A DNA stretch of 60,744 bases, taken from NCBI GenBank assembly GCA_015064505.1, contig SVSB01000009.1:1-60744 (forward strand). The letters run 5' to 3'. A model generated the notes under the pieces. It ran no database searches and was not told where the DNA came from. It saw only the letters and a list, made by a program, of their open reading frames with translations. Made by a program: the position numbers and the translations under genes. This document shows, piece after piece, positions 5,471-17,435 of this stretch (its first letter is position 1; each line of letters starts with the position of its first letter). This stretch comes from Oscillospiraceae bacterium (GTDB lineage Bacteria; Bacillota; Clostridia; Oscillospirales; CAG-272).

Positions 5471-7930
5471 ATGAAGATCGTTTTTTCAACTAAGCACGTT
5501 AGACGTTCTTCCTTTCTGGATATCTGCAGATATGCTTACGATTACGGCTTTTCCGGCTTTGAAATATACGACGCGGTAAATGAAAGAGCCCGTCACCACG
5601 ACAGCATTCTTCGCCGTGACCGCACTGCCGATTCCAAAAGAAAGCTCTTTAACCGCAATCTCGCGGTTTCCGCGCTTCATTATCCACACTCCCTTGATTC
5701 CGCCACCTCCGATGCAAACACTATCGTTAAATACGTTGATATGGCGGCAGGCGCCGGTATCAGCGACGTTATTGTCCGTATAGAGAATAAAATGCCTCTT
5801 GAGGCACTTAAGGAAAAGCTTGAGGGCGCTATTGAGCGCGCGGAGCGCTCCGACGTTCGCATCCTGCTGGAGACCGTGGGCTATCTTGCGCACACGGAGA
5901 ATATTATCGAGATCATCAATTTCTTTTCTTCCGCAGCTATCGGCGTTTCCTGGAACGTGAGAGGAACTTATTTTTCTGCAGATGAGACTGCAGAGACCAC
6001 CATAAAGACCCTTGGTGCTTACATCAAGTACGTGCGCCTCGGCGATATGAAGGACGGCAAGACCGTTCTTATCGGGGAAGGGGAGCTTCCCGTTGAAAAG
6101 CTTATAAACGCCCTTTCCTCTCTTAATTACGAGGGCTTTATCTGTGCCGCGTGGAACGACGAGATAAACGATGCCGATATAGTGCTTACTCACTTTGCAA
6201 ATTATATTGCCTCTCTCGGCAGGGAAAAGAAGAATTACGATAAGGCTTACTATAACAGATCAAAGACGGGAACCTTCGTTTGGCCCAAGTACGAGGTAAT
6301 AGACGCGACCTTCTCCGACGTGCTTGATACTATGGCGGAAAAGTATCCCGACCAGTACGCGTTTAAGTATACCACCCTTGATTATACGAGGACCTACGCA
6401 CAGTTCCGCCGCGACGTGGACGAATGCGCCGCCGCGCTTATTTCTTTGGGCGTTAAGGCGGGGGATCACGTTGCCGTGTGGGCAACCAACGTGCCCGAGT
6501 GGTATATTACCTTCTGGGCAACCACCAAGATCGGCGCAGTGCTTGTTACGGTCAATACCGCATATAAGATCCACGAAATAGAGTACCTCTTGAAGCAATC
6601 CGATACCCACACCCTTGTGATGATCGAGTATTGCAAGGATATAAACTACAAAGCTATCGTGGAAGAGCTTTGTCCCGAGCTTGACAAGCTTACCCCCGGC
6701 AAGCCTCTGTATTCAAAGAACCTGCCCTTCTTACGCAACGTAGTAACGGTTGGATTCAATATGAACGGCTGTCTTACCTGGGAGCAGATGCTCTCCCGTT
6801 CCGCTCTCGTGCCCCGCGAGGAGGTGCGCCGCCGCGCGTCCCTCGTGAAGCCCGACGACGTTTGCAATATGCAGTATACCTCGGGAACCACGGGCTTTCC
6901 CAAGGGCGTTATGCTTACCCACCGCAATATAGTCAATAACGGTAAGACCATCGGTGACAGAATGGATCTTTCCACTGCGGACAGAATGATGATACAGGTG
7001 CCCATGTTCCATTGCTTCGGAATGGTGCTTTCCATGACTTCAATGATGACCCACGGCGGTACCCTTTGCCCCATTCCGTATTTTTCACCCAAGTCGTCTC
7101 TTGCCTGCGTAAACGACGAGCACATTACCTGCTTCAACGGCGTTCCCACCATGTTCATTGCAATGTTCAACCACGCGGACTTTGCAAAGACCGATTTCTC
7201 TTATATGAGAACGGGAATCATGGCGGGTGCAAACTGCCCCGCGGATCTTATGCGCCGTGCGGCTGATGAGATGAATATGCGCGAGATAATCTCCGTTTAC
7301 GGCCAGACCGAGGCATCCCCCGGATGCACTATGGGCGAGGTAAACGAGGATATTGACCACCGCGTTGAAACCGTTGGAAGTCCTTTCCCCGGTGTTGAAT
7401 GCAAGGTAATAGATCCCGAAACGGGTCTTGAGCTTCCCGATGGGGAAAGCGGAGAATTCGTTGCACGCGGATTTAACATTATGAAGGGCTATTATAAGAT
7501 GCCCGAGGCAACGGCACAGGCGATAGATGCTGACGGTTGGCTCCATTCGGGCGATATCTGCTGCCGCACCCCCGACGGATACTACAAGGTAACGGGACGT
7601 CTTAAGGATATGATAATCAGAGGCGGAGAGAATCTTTACCCCCGTGAGATAGAGGAATTCTATCTTACCAATCCCAAGGTGCGCGACGTTCAGGTAGTAG
7701 GCGTTCCCGACGAAAAGTACGGCGAGGAATGCTGCGCTTGGATAATTCTCCATAAGGGAGAAACGGCAGACGAGGCGGAGATGAAGGCGTTCGGTAACGC
7801 TTCCATTGCGCGCCATAAGGTGCCCAGGTACTTCCTGTTCGTCAAGGAATTCCCCATGAACGCGGCAGGTAAGATACTGAAGTACAAGATGCGCGACGAG
7901 TCTGCTGAGATTCTGGGACTCAAAAAGTAA
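5471..7930 (+). CDS. TIM-barrel / AMP-forming acyl-CoA ligase fusion
   Basis: One 819-residue frame joins two enzyme folds. Residues 1-255 form a xylose-isomerase/AP-endonuclease-2 type TIM barrel, as in sugar phosphate isomerases, with GFSGFEIYD and ILLETVG strands. Residues 270-815 are a complete ANL-superfamily ligase of the FadD type. They include the phosphate loop YTSGTTGFPKG (about 470-480), the YGQTEAS motif (about 608), the GRLKDMIIRGGENLYP hinge (about 710) and the C-terminal catalytic lysine in AAGKILKYKMR (about 800). The ligase should activate a carboxylic acid as an acyl-adenylate and then a CoA thioester. The start has a GAGGAG site inside the end of the previous gene, so the two are translationally coupled. 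No frame break lies between the domains. The substrate is unknown; leucine control points to a branched-chain or leucine-derived acid, as inference only. Confidence 0.85.
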   Translation: MKIVFSTKHVRRSSFLDICRYAYDYGFSGFEIYDAVNERARHHDSILRRDRTADSKRKLFNRNLAVSALHYPHSLDSATSDANTIVKYVDMAAGAGISDVIVRIENKMPLEALKEKLEGAIERAERSDVRILLETVGYLAHTENIIEIINFFSSAAIGVSWNVRGTYFSADETAETTIKTLGAYIKYVRLGDMKDGKTVLIGEGELPVEKLINALSSLNYEGFICAAWNDEINDADIVLTHFANYIASLGREKKNYDKAYYNRSKTGTFVWPKYEVIDATFSDVLDTMAEKYPDQYAFKYTTLDYTRTYAQFRRDVDECAAALISLGVKAGDHVAVWATNVPEWYITFWATTKIGAVLVTVNTAYKIHEIEYLLKQSDTHTLVMIEYCKDINYKAIVEELCPELDKLTPGKPLYSKNLPFLRNVVTVGFNMNGCLTWEQMLSRSALVPREEVRRRASLVKPDDVCNMQYTSGTTGFPKGVMLTHRNIVNNGKTIGDRMDLSTADRMMIQVPMFHCFGMVLSMTSMMTHGGTLCPIPYFSPKSSLACVNDEHITCFNGVPTMFIAMFNHADFAKTDFSYMRTGIMAGANCPADLMRRAADEMNMREIISVYGQTEASPGCTMGEVNEDIDHRVETVGSPFPGVECKVIDPETGLELPDGESGEFVARGFNIMKGYYKMPEATAQAIDADGWLHSGDICCRTPDGYYKVTGRLKDMIIRGGENLYPREIEEFYLTNPKVRDVQVVGVPDEKYGEECCAWIILHKGETADEAEMKAFGNASIARHKVPRYFLFVKEFPMNAAGKILKYKMRDESAEILGLKK

Positions 7931-7932
7931 AC

Positions 7933-7968
7933 AAAAAATCAGGTATGGCGTGCCATACCTGATTTTTT
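7933..7968. terminator. Bidirectional terminator
   Basis: A perfect palindrome with arms ATCAGGTATGGC/GCCATACCTGAT, flanked by As on one side and Ts on the other. It serves both converging genes: the ligase fusion (+) and beta-galactosidase (-). Confidence 0.9.
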
Positions 7969-7970
7969 AT

Positions 7971-11040
<3,070 letters not shown>

Positions 11041-11044
<4 letters not shown>

Positions 11045-11610
11045 TTGTTGCCGCCTGTAAGCTTCTTTCCGTCGGAAAACGCCTGACCGACCTTTTCGCC
11101 AAGTCCCCAATATGCGTGGCTTACGCTATCGTAGCATATGGGGGCAAGAAGCCTTGCGTCAACGGCTCCGTTTTCGTCAAGCACGCTTTCGTCGGCGGAA
11201 ACGTTTACTATCTCACCGATGCAGATGCCGTCCTCGTTGAATTTTATAAGCTTGCATTCAACGGTCATGGGAAGCTCGTTTATTATCGGGGCGTTCACGA
11301 ATTCCGCTTTATTTACGGTAAAACCCGCCCTTGCAAGCTTATCGGCTTCCTTGTTTGCGGAAACGATGCCAACGTAATCGCAGGGTATAACGGTGGATTC
11401 CGTAGCAAAGCTTACGGTGAAAGCACCGCTTTCTTTTATGTTTTTTGTGGTTTTATGCTCGTCCGCAAGACAGAGCATTATTTGATTCGTATCGTAAATT
11501 CCTCCCCAGGCGGCGTTCATTGCGTTTGGATTGCCGTCTTTGTCGTAAGTACCTACGATAAGCACGGGCATGGGATAAAGCCAGGTTTTTGATCCGAAAT
11601 TCTTTCTCAT
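11041..11610 (-). CDS. Flavin reductase-like (FMN-binding split barrel) protein
   Basis: A 189-residue protein with the flavin reductase domain of the split-barrel type. Visible signatures are PMPVLIVGTYDKDGNPNAMN near the N-terminus, CLADEHKTTKNIKESGAFTV and CDYVGIVSA in the middle, and ECKLIKFNEDGICIGEIVNV. Such proteins bind FMN and often reduce flavin or act as small flavoproteins. I took the second of two adjacent ATGs (11610) because it gives better spacing to GGAGG. It is the first gene of the operon with GNAT and lacZ, and lies divergent to the zinc-ribbon membrane gene. Confidence 0.88.
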
Positions 11611-11625
11611 CATTTCCTCCGATAA

Positions 11626-11654
11626 TTGACATTTTATGTATTGTACTTTATAAT
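11626..11654 (+). promoter_or_regulatory. Promoter for zinc-ribbon membrane protein gene
   Basis: Perfect consensus TTGACA (11626-11631), 17 bp, TATAAT (11649-11654). It lies in the 72-bp divergent region, so the - strand flavin reductase promoter must overlap it. Confidence 0.85.
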
Positions 11655-11682
11655 GATATAAAAGACAGCAAGGGAGATGCCT

Positions 11683-12225
11683 ATGGTTTGCAAAAAATGT
11701 AGATTTACGTTGCCCGAAGGCGCAAGGGAGTGCCCCGTTTGCGGAAAAGCGGTTCCCGCTTCTGCGGGAAAGAGGGGGGAGATCAGTGCCGTTACCGTTG
11801 CAAGGCTTTCCGATCTTGCAATAATGCTTATGTTTTTTATCAACGGCATCGTGCTTGCTACCCTTTCCCACGTTTCTTACGAATCAAGATGGGGGCTTTT
11901 TTATGCGTGGGGCAATGCCCACTGGCTGTATCCGGGGCTCGCTACCGTAAACGTGGCTTTTGGGCTGGCGCTCATCATCATTGCCGTGCTGTCGGCAATT
12001 GCTCTGTATCTGATCGTTGCCAAAGAGAGCAGATTGGGCGTACATATTATGACCGCGTCCCACGTTGCTTCGGCTTTGTGGACGTTGCTTTACCCTGTTA
12101 TGTGCTATATGGTAACGGGTAAGCTTTCTTCCTTTATGGGCTTTGCCTGTATCCAGACAGCCGTTTACGCCGTAATCGCCACTATATTTACCGTTTTGCT
12201 TTACAAATCAAAAAAGCTGTTTTGA
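11683..12225 (+). CDS. Zinc-ribbon membrane protein
   Basis: A 180-residue protein. Residues 2-22 form a double-CxxC zinc ribbon (CKKC then CPVC), followed by four strongly hydrophobic segments at about 45-65, 90-118, 126-148 and 155-175. The N-terminal ribbon would lie in the cytoplasm. ATG at 11683 is chosen over 11677 because AAGGGAG needs the extra spacing. I do not recognise the membrane part as a named family. It has its own strong promoter and terminator, so it is a single-gene unit. Confidence 0.8.
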   Translation: MVCKKCRFTLPEGARECPVCGKAVPASAGKRGEISAVTVARLSDLAIMLMFFINGIVLATLSHVSYESRWGLFYAWGNAHWLYPGLATVNVAFGLALIIIAVLSAIALYLIVAKESRLGVHIMTASHVASALWTLLYPVMCYMVTGKLSSFMGFACIQTAVYAVIATIFTVLLYKSKKLF

Positions 12226-12235
12226 ACTGTATTGC

Positions 12236-12265
12236 GGGGCTGTCTGCGGACAGCCCTGTTTTTTT
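12236..12265 (+). terminator. Intrinsic terminator
   Basis: GGGCTGTC/GACAGCCC stem with a TGCG loop, then TGTTTTTTT. It ends the zinc-ribbon gene and runs into the stop of the convergent aminotransferase gene. Confidence 0.88.
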
Positions 12266-13469
12266 ACGGATTGAATACGTATCTGTCAAGGCGGTCAAAG
12301 GCTTCCTTTACTCTGGAAAGGGGAAGGGCAAGATTGATCCTGATGTGCTTATCTCCGCCGTGGGCCTTACCGTTTTGCCACGCAACGCCAACGTCGTTAC
12401 CCATTTTAACCAGCTCCTCAAGAGTCTTTCCGTGCTCTTCAAGCCATTTGGAGCAATCGGGAAATATCATATAGGTTCCCTGGGGCTTCGTTACCGTAAG
12501 TCCCTTAAAGCGGGTGTTTATGTAATCGCAAGCAAAATCTACGTTTTCCGTAAGCACGGCGCAGAGCTCGTCCACCCACTCGTGTCCTTCGTCCTTATAC
12601 GCGCCGATAAGGGCGTGCATGGACAGCACGTTCATATTGTTATAGTGGGAGATGGAACCTTCCTTATTCACTCTGTCACGCAGACGTTTGTTATATATTA
12701 CGTGATAAGAGCCGATAAGCCCCGCAAGGTTAAATGTCTTTGAGGGGGCGTACATGGCAACCGTCCTGTTTTTTGCATCCTCGCTTACGGTTTGAGTGGG
12801 GATGTGCTTGTTTCCGCTAAGGATAATATCAGACCATATCTCGTCGGACACCACGTACACGTCGTATTTTTTGTATATCTCCATTGCCTTTTCTATCTCC
12901 CATCTTTCCCACACTCTGCCCGTGGGATTATGGGGAGAGCAGAAGATGGCGGCGTGAATATTATGGTGCTTTATCTTGCGCTCCATATCTTCAAAATCCA
13001 TGCGCCAAACGCCGTTTTCATCAGGCTTCAAAGGGCTGTGGATAATATGGTATCCGCTGTTGTTTAAAGAACCCGTGAAGCCTGCGTAGGTGGGGGAATG
13101 CACAAGCACGTTATCCCCCTTGGAGCAGAAGGTTCCCATTGCGGTAAGCATACCGCCCAGAACTCCGTTCTCGTATCCTATATGCTCGGGGAGAAGGTCG
13201 GTCACGCCGTTTCTTTCTCTGTGCCAGCGGATAATGGAATCGTAATACTCCTTGCGCGGCTCAAAGTATCCGAAGGTGGGGTGCATTGCTCGCTTTGCAA
13301 CCGCCTCGCAGACCGTTGGCACGGTGGGAAAGTTCATATCCGCTACCCACATTGGGATAATATCAAAGCCTTCCCTTGGATTTGAAGGCGCATACCCCTT
13401 TCCAAGTCCGTCAACGGCAAGAGCGTCCATGCCGTGGCGCTCGATTACAGAAACAAAATCGTATTTCAT
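12264..13469 (-). CDS. PatB/MalY-type PLP aminotransferase (C-S lyase)
   Basis: A 401-residue fold-type I PLP enzyme of the MalY/PatB group, usually cystathionine beta-lyase or aminotransferase. It shows PMWVADMNFPTVP near the N-terminus, the substrate/PLP motif SPHNPTGRVW, DEIWSDI for the PLP-pyridine Asp, and the Schiff-base lysine in APSKTFNLAGL at about residue 242. The C-terminal HIRINLALP contains the carboxylate-binding arginine. ATG at 13469 has GGAGG 7 bp upstream. The most likely role is cleavage of the C-S bond of cystathionine or cysteine conjugates. No methionine genes are nearby to confirm it. Confidence 0.9.
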   Translation of the reverse strand: MKYDFVSVIERHGMDALAVDGLGKGYAPSNPREGFDIIPMWVADMNFPTVPTVCEAVAKRAMHPTFGYFEPRKEYYDSIIRWHRERNGVTDLLPEHIGYENGVLGGMLTAMGTFCSKGDNVLVHSPTYAGFTGSLNNSGYHIIHSPLKPDENGVWRMDFEDMERKIKHHNIHAAIFCSPHNPTGRVWERWEIEKAMEIYKKYDVYVVSDEIWSDIILSGNKHIPTQTVSEDAKNRTVAMYAPSKTFNLAGLIGSYHVIYNKRLRDRVNKEGSISHYNNMNVLSMHALIGAYKDEGHEWVDELCAVLTENVDFACDYINTRFKGLTVTKPQGTYMIFPDCSKWLEEHGKTLEELVKMGNDVGVAWQNGKAHGGDKHIRINLALPLSRVKEAFDRLDRYVFNP

Positions 13470-13559
13470 ACAGAACCCTCCGCAATAGTACTTTCCATTG
13501 AATTGTAGCACAATATACTTTGTTTTTCAACACGGAGCGCCAAAAGAAAAGAAAAAATG

Positions 13560-13588
13560 TTGAATTATTCCGGAGGGCGTGATAAAAT
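13560..13588 (+). promoter_or_regulatory. Promoter for PAP2-DUF5058-M20-GTPase operon
   Basis: TTGAAT (13560-13565), 17 bp, TAAAAT (13583-13588), 30 bp before the ATG at 13618. Confidence 0.7.
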
Positions 13589-13617
13589 GAGGTATATTAT
13601 TTGAAGGGAGAGTTGCT

Positions 13618-14559
13618 ATGCCCTTTCTCTATTTTCTCGAGGGAATAAGAAATTCCTTTTTGGACGCATTCTTTTCTATTATTACACTTGGAGGCGAAGA
13701 GACCGTTTTTATGGCGGTGGGTATGATAGTTTTCTGGTGCTTTTCCAAGTATCAGGGATACTATCTGCTTTGCACCGGCTTTCTCGGTACCGTGATAAAT
13801 CAGTTTTTGAAGATGGTGTGCCGAGTACCCCGTCCGTGGGTAAAGGATCCGAATTTCACCATCGTGGAGTCTGCCCGTGAGGCGGCAAGCGGATATTCCT
13901 TCCCAAGCGGTCACACCCAGACCTCCGTTGGTCTTTTCGGCGGTGTTGCCAGATGGAACAAAGGAAGAGCATTGCGCATAATAATGGTTGCGCTTTGCGT
14001 GCTCGTGCCGCTTTCCCGTATGTATCTTGGCGTGCATACCCCCGCTGACGTTATGGTTTCCGTGGGAGTTGCTTTGCTGCTCATCTTCGGCGCATATCCG
14101 TTATTCAAAAAGGCAGAAAACTCCCCCAAGGTTATGTATATTCTGCTTTCCGTTATTACCGCGGCAGTTATAGCTTATGCTTGCTTTATCAGCTTTTATC
14201 CCTTCCCGCAGGACGTGTATTCCGACACGAATATACATAATCTTCAATCCGCAACGAAGAATGCGTATACGCTCCTTGGCTGTATGCTCGGTCTTTTCGT
14301 GATTTATACCCTTGATATCAAATATACGCATTTTGAAACGAAGGCAGTTTGGTGGGTGCAGATCGTAAAGGTCGTAGTGGGTATCGGGCTGGTGCTTGCG
14401 GTAAAGGAGGGAATGCGCACTCCCCTGGAGCTTGTTTTCGGCAGTGAGCTTGTTGCCAGATGCGCAAGATACTTCCTTATGGTAATCGTCGGCGGCGGTA
14501 TATGGCCAATGACCTTTAAATATTTCTCAAAACTCGGAAAGAAAAAACAGGAGGTTTAA
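13618..14559 (+). CDS. PAP2-superfamily membrane phosphatase
   Basis: A 313-residue polytopic protein with all three PAP2 motifs: KMVCRVPRP (KX6RP), FPSGHTQT (PSGH) and SRMYLGVHTPADV (SRX5H). These supply the phosphate-binding residues and the two catalytic histidines. Around eight hydrophobic segments are present. The family removes phosphate from lipid substrates such as undecaprenyl pyrophosphate or phosphatidate at the membrane. The long C-terminal region after the active site (170-313) holds extra membrane helices. It is the first gene of an operon; the next ATG follows one base after this stop. The substrate is undetermined. Confidence 0.9.
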   Translation: MPFLYFLEGIRNSFLDAFFSIITLGGEETVFMAVGMIVFWCFSKYQGYYLLCTGFLGTVINQFLKMVCRVPRPWVKDPNFTIVESAREAASGYSFPSGHTQTSVGLFGGVARWNKGRALRIIMVALCVLVPLSRMYLGVHTPADVMVSVGVALLLIFGAYPLFKKAENSPKVMYILLSVITAAVIAYACFISFYPFPQDVYSDTNIHNLQSATKNAYTLLGCMLGLFVIYTLDIKYTHFETKAVWWVQIVKVVVGIGLVLAVKEGMRTPLELVFGSELVARCARYFLMVIVGGGIWPMTFKYFSKLGKKKQEV

Positions 14560-14560
14560 G

Positions 14561-15304
14561 ATGGATTTCAGCGTAAACAGCCCCGTGCTTTTCGTTATCG
14601 TGGGCGCAATTATTGCTCTGGTTTTGGGGCAATCGATATTTTTTCTCGTAAAGGCGGCAAAGCGGGCAAAGGAGCTTGGCATTGCTTCCTCCACCGTTAA
14701 GAAGACAATTTCATCGTCAGCAATTTTCACCATAGCTCCCGCGGTTGCGGTGCTCGTGGGCGTGGTTGCTCTTTCAAAGAGTCTTGGTCTCGCTCTCCCC
14801 TGGCTTCGCCTTTCCGTTATCGGCTCCATTACCTACGAAACCGTTGCGGCAGGCAACGCTCTTGAGGCGGCAGGCATGGGCGCGGGAACTACCATAACCG
14901 ATCCATCCGTATACATTACCGTGGCTTGGGTAATGACCATTGGTATCGCCGCGGGTCTTATCCTTGTGCCCTTCGTCACCAAAAAGCTTCAGTCGGGACT
15001 TATGAAGGTAACGATGAAGGATAAAAAATGGGGCGAGATATTCAATAACGCAATGTTCCTTGGTATGATATCCGCATTCCTGGGATACGTTTTCTGCGAC
15101 GTGGGTCTTGTGTTTAAGGGCGATACCTCGGGTCTGATCCCCGTTTGCGTTATGTTCGTTTCCGCCATCGTAATGGCGATATGCGGTCTTGGCGCCACAA
15201 AGCTCAAGATCCGCTGGCTGACCGATTACGCTCTGCCTATCAGCCTTATATGCGGTATGGCAAGCGCCATTCCGTTTACCGCTCTTCTGGGAGGTGCAAT
15301 GTAA
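14561..15304 (+). CDS. DUF5058 family membrane protein
   Basis: A 247-residue protein with seven or so hydrophobic segments. Family hallmarks are FLVKAAKRAKELGI with the cytoplasmic basic helix, WLRLSVIGSITYET, and TVAWVMTIGI. DUF5058 proteins are found in Clostridia and are predicted transporters without assigned substrate. Its stop and the next ATG share a base (TAATG), so the two membrane proteins are made together and probably form one complex. The placement next to an M20 peptidase suggests peptide or acyl-amino-acid uptake, as inference. Confidence 0.85.
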   Translation: MDFSVNSPVLFVIVGAIIALVLGQSIFFLVKAAKRAKELGIASSTVKKTISSSAIFTIAPAVAVLVGVVALSKSLGLALPWLRLSVIGSITYETVAAGNALEAAGMGAGTTITDPSVYITVAWVMTIGIAAGLILVPFVTKKLQSGLMKVTMKDKKWGEIFNNAMFLGMISAFLGYVFCDVGLVFKGDTSGLIPVCVMFVSAIVMAICGLGATKLKIRWLTDYALPISLICGMASAIPFTALLGGAM

Positions 15305-15972
15305 TGAAAAATACAGAACGCTCTTATATGGAAAGCGTCCATTTTTACGGACGCACCTGGGGCATTATCGTTGCCCTCGTGCTTATCGGATTCCCAATTG
15401 CGCTTTCTCTTATCTTTGGCGCGATGCCCGATTTCAAGATGCTTCTTAAGGGACTTTTCGCCACCGCTCCCATGTACTGGGCTGTGGGCATAGTTGAGAT
15501 ATTTACCTACGTTCCCATGCTTGGAGCGGGCGGTACTTATCTTTCCTTCGTAACGGGTAATATCTCCAATCTTAAGCTCCCCTGCGCCATTGACGCAATG
15601 GAGAGAGCAAAGGTAAAAGCTTCAAGCGAGGAGGGCGAGGTAATCTCCACCATCGCTATCGCCGTTTCAAGCATCGTTACGACCCTTATTATCCTTGTGG
15701 GCGTGATCTGCATCGTGCCTCTTACTCCCATTCTTGAATCTCCCGTGCTTGAGCCCGCCTTCAATATGATCCTCCCCGCGCTCTTCGGCGGTCTTGCGGT
15801 AGTGTTCATCTCGAAGAACGCAAAGCTTTCCGTAGCGCCCATCATTCTCATGCTTGCGCTGTTCATCTTCGTGCCCGCTTTGAACGCGTCCACCGTTGGA
15901 ATTATGGTTCCCGTTGGTGTGCTTTTCACCGTTGCGGTTGCACGCATTCTCTATAAGAAGGGAGCGCTTTGA
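15304..15972 (+). CDS. Membrane partner of DUF5058 protein
   Basis: A 222-residue protein with five or six hydrophobic segments, including a PMYWAVGIVEIFTYVPMLGAGGTYLSF stretch and a soluble loop AMERAKVKASSEEGEVIST. The repeated PxL-GxxP type helices look transporter-like. It overlaps the DUF5058 gene by one base and ends one base before the M20 peptidase start, so all three are coupled. I do not know a name for the family. Translation should start at ATG 15304; the frame is open further upstream but that part lies inside the DUF5058 gene. Confidence 0.8.
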   Translation: MKNTERSYMESVHFYGRTWGIIVALVLIGFPIALSLIFGAMPDFKMLLKGLFATAPMYWAVGIVEIFTYVPMLGAGGTYLSFVTGNISNLKLPCAIDAMERAKVKASSEEGEVISTIAIAVSSIVTTLIILVGVICIVPLTPILESPVLEPAFNMILPALFGGLAVVFISKNAKLSVAPIILMLALFIFVPALNASTVGIMVPVGVLFTVAVARILYKKGAL

Positions 15973-15973
15973 T

Positions 15974-17407
15974 ATGTGGCTCTTACTGATACCCGCAGCC
16001 GTTGCGGTATTTCTCGGCATAATATTCATCCGCGCCGCCGCCTTCAAGCCGAAGGCACAGCCGGAGATACAGCAGAACGAGGAGATCTTTGACGGCGAAG
16101 GTGCCGTTGAAAAGCTCCGTGCACTAATCAGATTCAAGACCGTGTCATACAGAGATGCTTCCCTTGAGGATAACGAAGAGTTTGAGGGCTTTATAAACGC
16201 ACTTCCCGCACTTTATCCCAAGGTTTTCGCTACTTGTGAATTCACAAAAATGCCCGATAGGGGTCTGCTTTTCCGCTGGAAGGGCAAAAATGACGGTCAG
16301 CCTGCTGTTATGATGGCGCATTACGACGTTGTTCCCGTAAACGAGGACGGCTGGAACGTTCCCGCCTTTGAAGCTATCCTTAAGGACGGCAGAGTATGGG
16401 GCAGAGGAAGCCTTGATACCAAGGTCACCTTTAACGGCGTTATGAGCGCCGCAGAGCATCTTGTGGGTGAAGGCTTCGTGCCCGAAAACGATATATATTT
16501 CGCCTTCTCGGGCAACGAGGAGGTAAACGGCAAGGGCGCCGTAAATATCGTTGACTATTTTGAAAAGCAGGGAATTGAGCCATCCTTTGTAATAGACGAG
16601 GGCGGTGCCGTGGTGGAGAACGTATTCCCCGGTGTTAAGGCTCCCTGCGGACTTATCGGAATTGCGGAAAAGGGAATGATGGACGTTTCCTATACCGTGA
16701 AGTCAAGCGGCGGTCACGCCTCCGCGCCAAAGCCAAACGCCCCCGTTGATCTCCTTGCATCCGCTTGCCGCAGAGTGATAGATAATCCCTTCAAGGCGCA
16801 TCTTACCGCTCCCGTTGCGGAAATGTTCGACACGCTGGGAAGATACTCTTCCTTCCTTTACCGCGTAATTTTTGCCAATATCGGAATTTTCCTGCCCGTG
16901 CTTGATCTTATCTGCAAAAAGAGCGGCGGGGAGCTTAACGCCCTTATGCGCACGACCGTTGCCTTTACGCAGATGAAAGGATCTAACGCGTCCAACGTTA
17001 TTCCTCCCAGTGCTTCTCTTGTTTCCAATATACGCCTTAATCCGCGTGATACTATGGAATCGGGTATTAAGTATCTTGAAAAGACGGTTGACGACAGCCG
17101 CGTGGAGATAAAATGCATCCACGGTATGGAGCCAAGCCGAATTTCCCGCACAGATTGCGAAGGCTGGCGCAAGGTTTCAAGTGCCGTTGCTTCCACTTGG
17201 AAGGGATGCATCGTGTCCCCTTACCTTATGGTGCAATGCTCCGATTCCCGCCACTGGGGCAGGATATCCGATAGGGTCTACCGTTTTTCCGCAATGGATC
17301 TTACAAGCGCAGAGCGCGCATCCATTCACGGAAATAACGAGAGCATCCGCCTTGAAACGGCAAAAAGCGCCGTTGAATTCTATATCCGCTTAATGAAGCA
17401 ATGTTAA
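15974..17407 (+). CDS. M20 family metallopeptidase, membrane anchored
   Basis: A 477-residue M20 peptidase of the carboxypeptidase/PM20D1 type. Residues 1-25 form an N-terminal membrane anchor. Metal ligands and catalytic residues are visible: AHYDVVP (His and Asp, about 116-118), GRGSLDTK with the bridging Asp (about 150), SGNEEVNG with the general base Glu pair (about 180), VIDEGGA (about 208) and ASIHGNNES with the last His (about 452). The dimerisation lid lies between about 225 and 355. It would hydrolyse peptide or N-acyl-amino-acid bonds. It is coupled to the upstream DUF5058 pair and followed 28 bp later by the GTPase fusion gene. Confidence 0.9.
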   Translation: MWLLLIPAAVAVFLGIIFIRAAAFKPKAQPEIQQNEEIFDGEGAVEKLRALIRFKTVSYRDASLEDNEEFEGFINALPALYPKVFATCEFTKMPDRGLLFRWKGKNDGQPAVMMAHYDVVPVNEDGWNVPAFEAILKDGRVWGRGSLDTKVTFNGVMSAAEHLVGEGFVPENDIYFAFSGNEEVNGKGAVNIVDYFEKQGIEPSFVIDEGGAVVENVFPGVKAPCGLIGIAEKGMMDVSYTVKSSGGHASAPKPNAPVDLLASACRRVIDNPFKAHLTAPVAEMFDTLGRYSSFLYRVIFANIGIFLPVLDLICKKSGGELNALMRTTVAFTQMKGSNASNVIPPSASLVSNIRLNPRDTMESGIKYLEKTVDDSRVEIKCIHGMEPSRISRTDCEGWRKVSSAVASTWKGCIVSPYLMVQCSDSRHWGRISDRVYRFSAMDLTSAERASIHGNNESIRLETAKSAVEFYIRLMKQC

Positions 17408-17435
17408 TAGTTTAAATCTCGGAAAGGAGTCTGCC

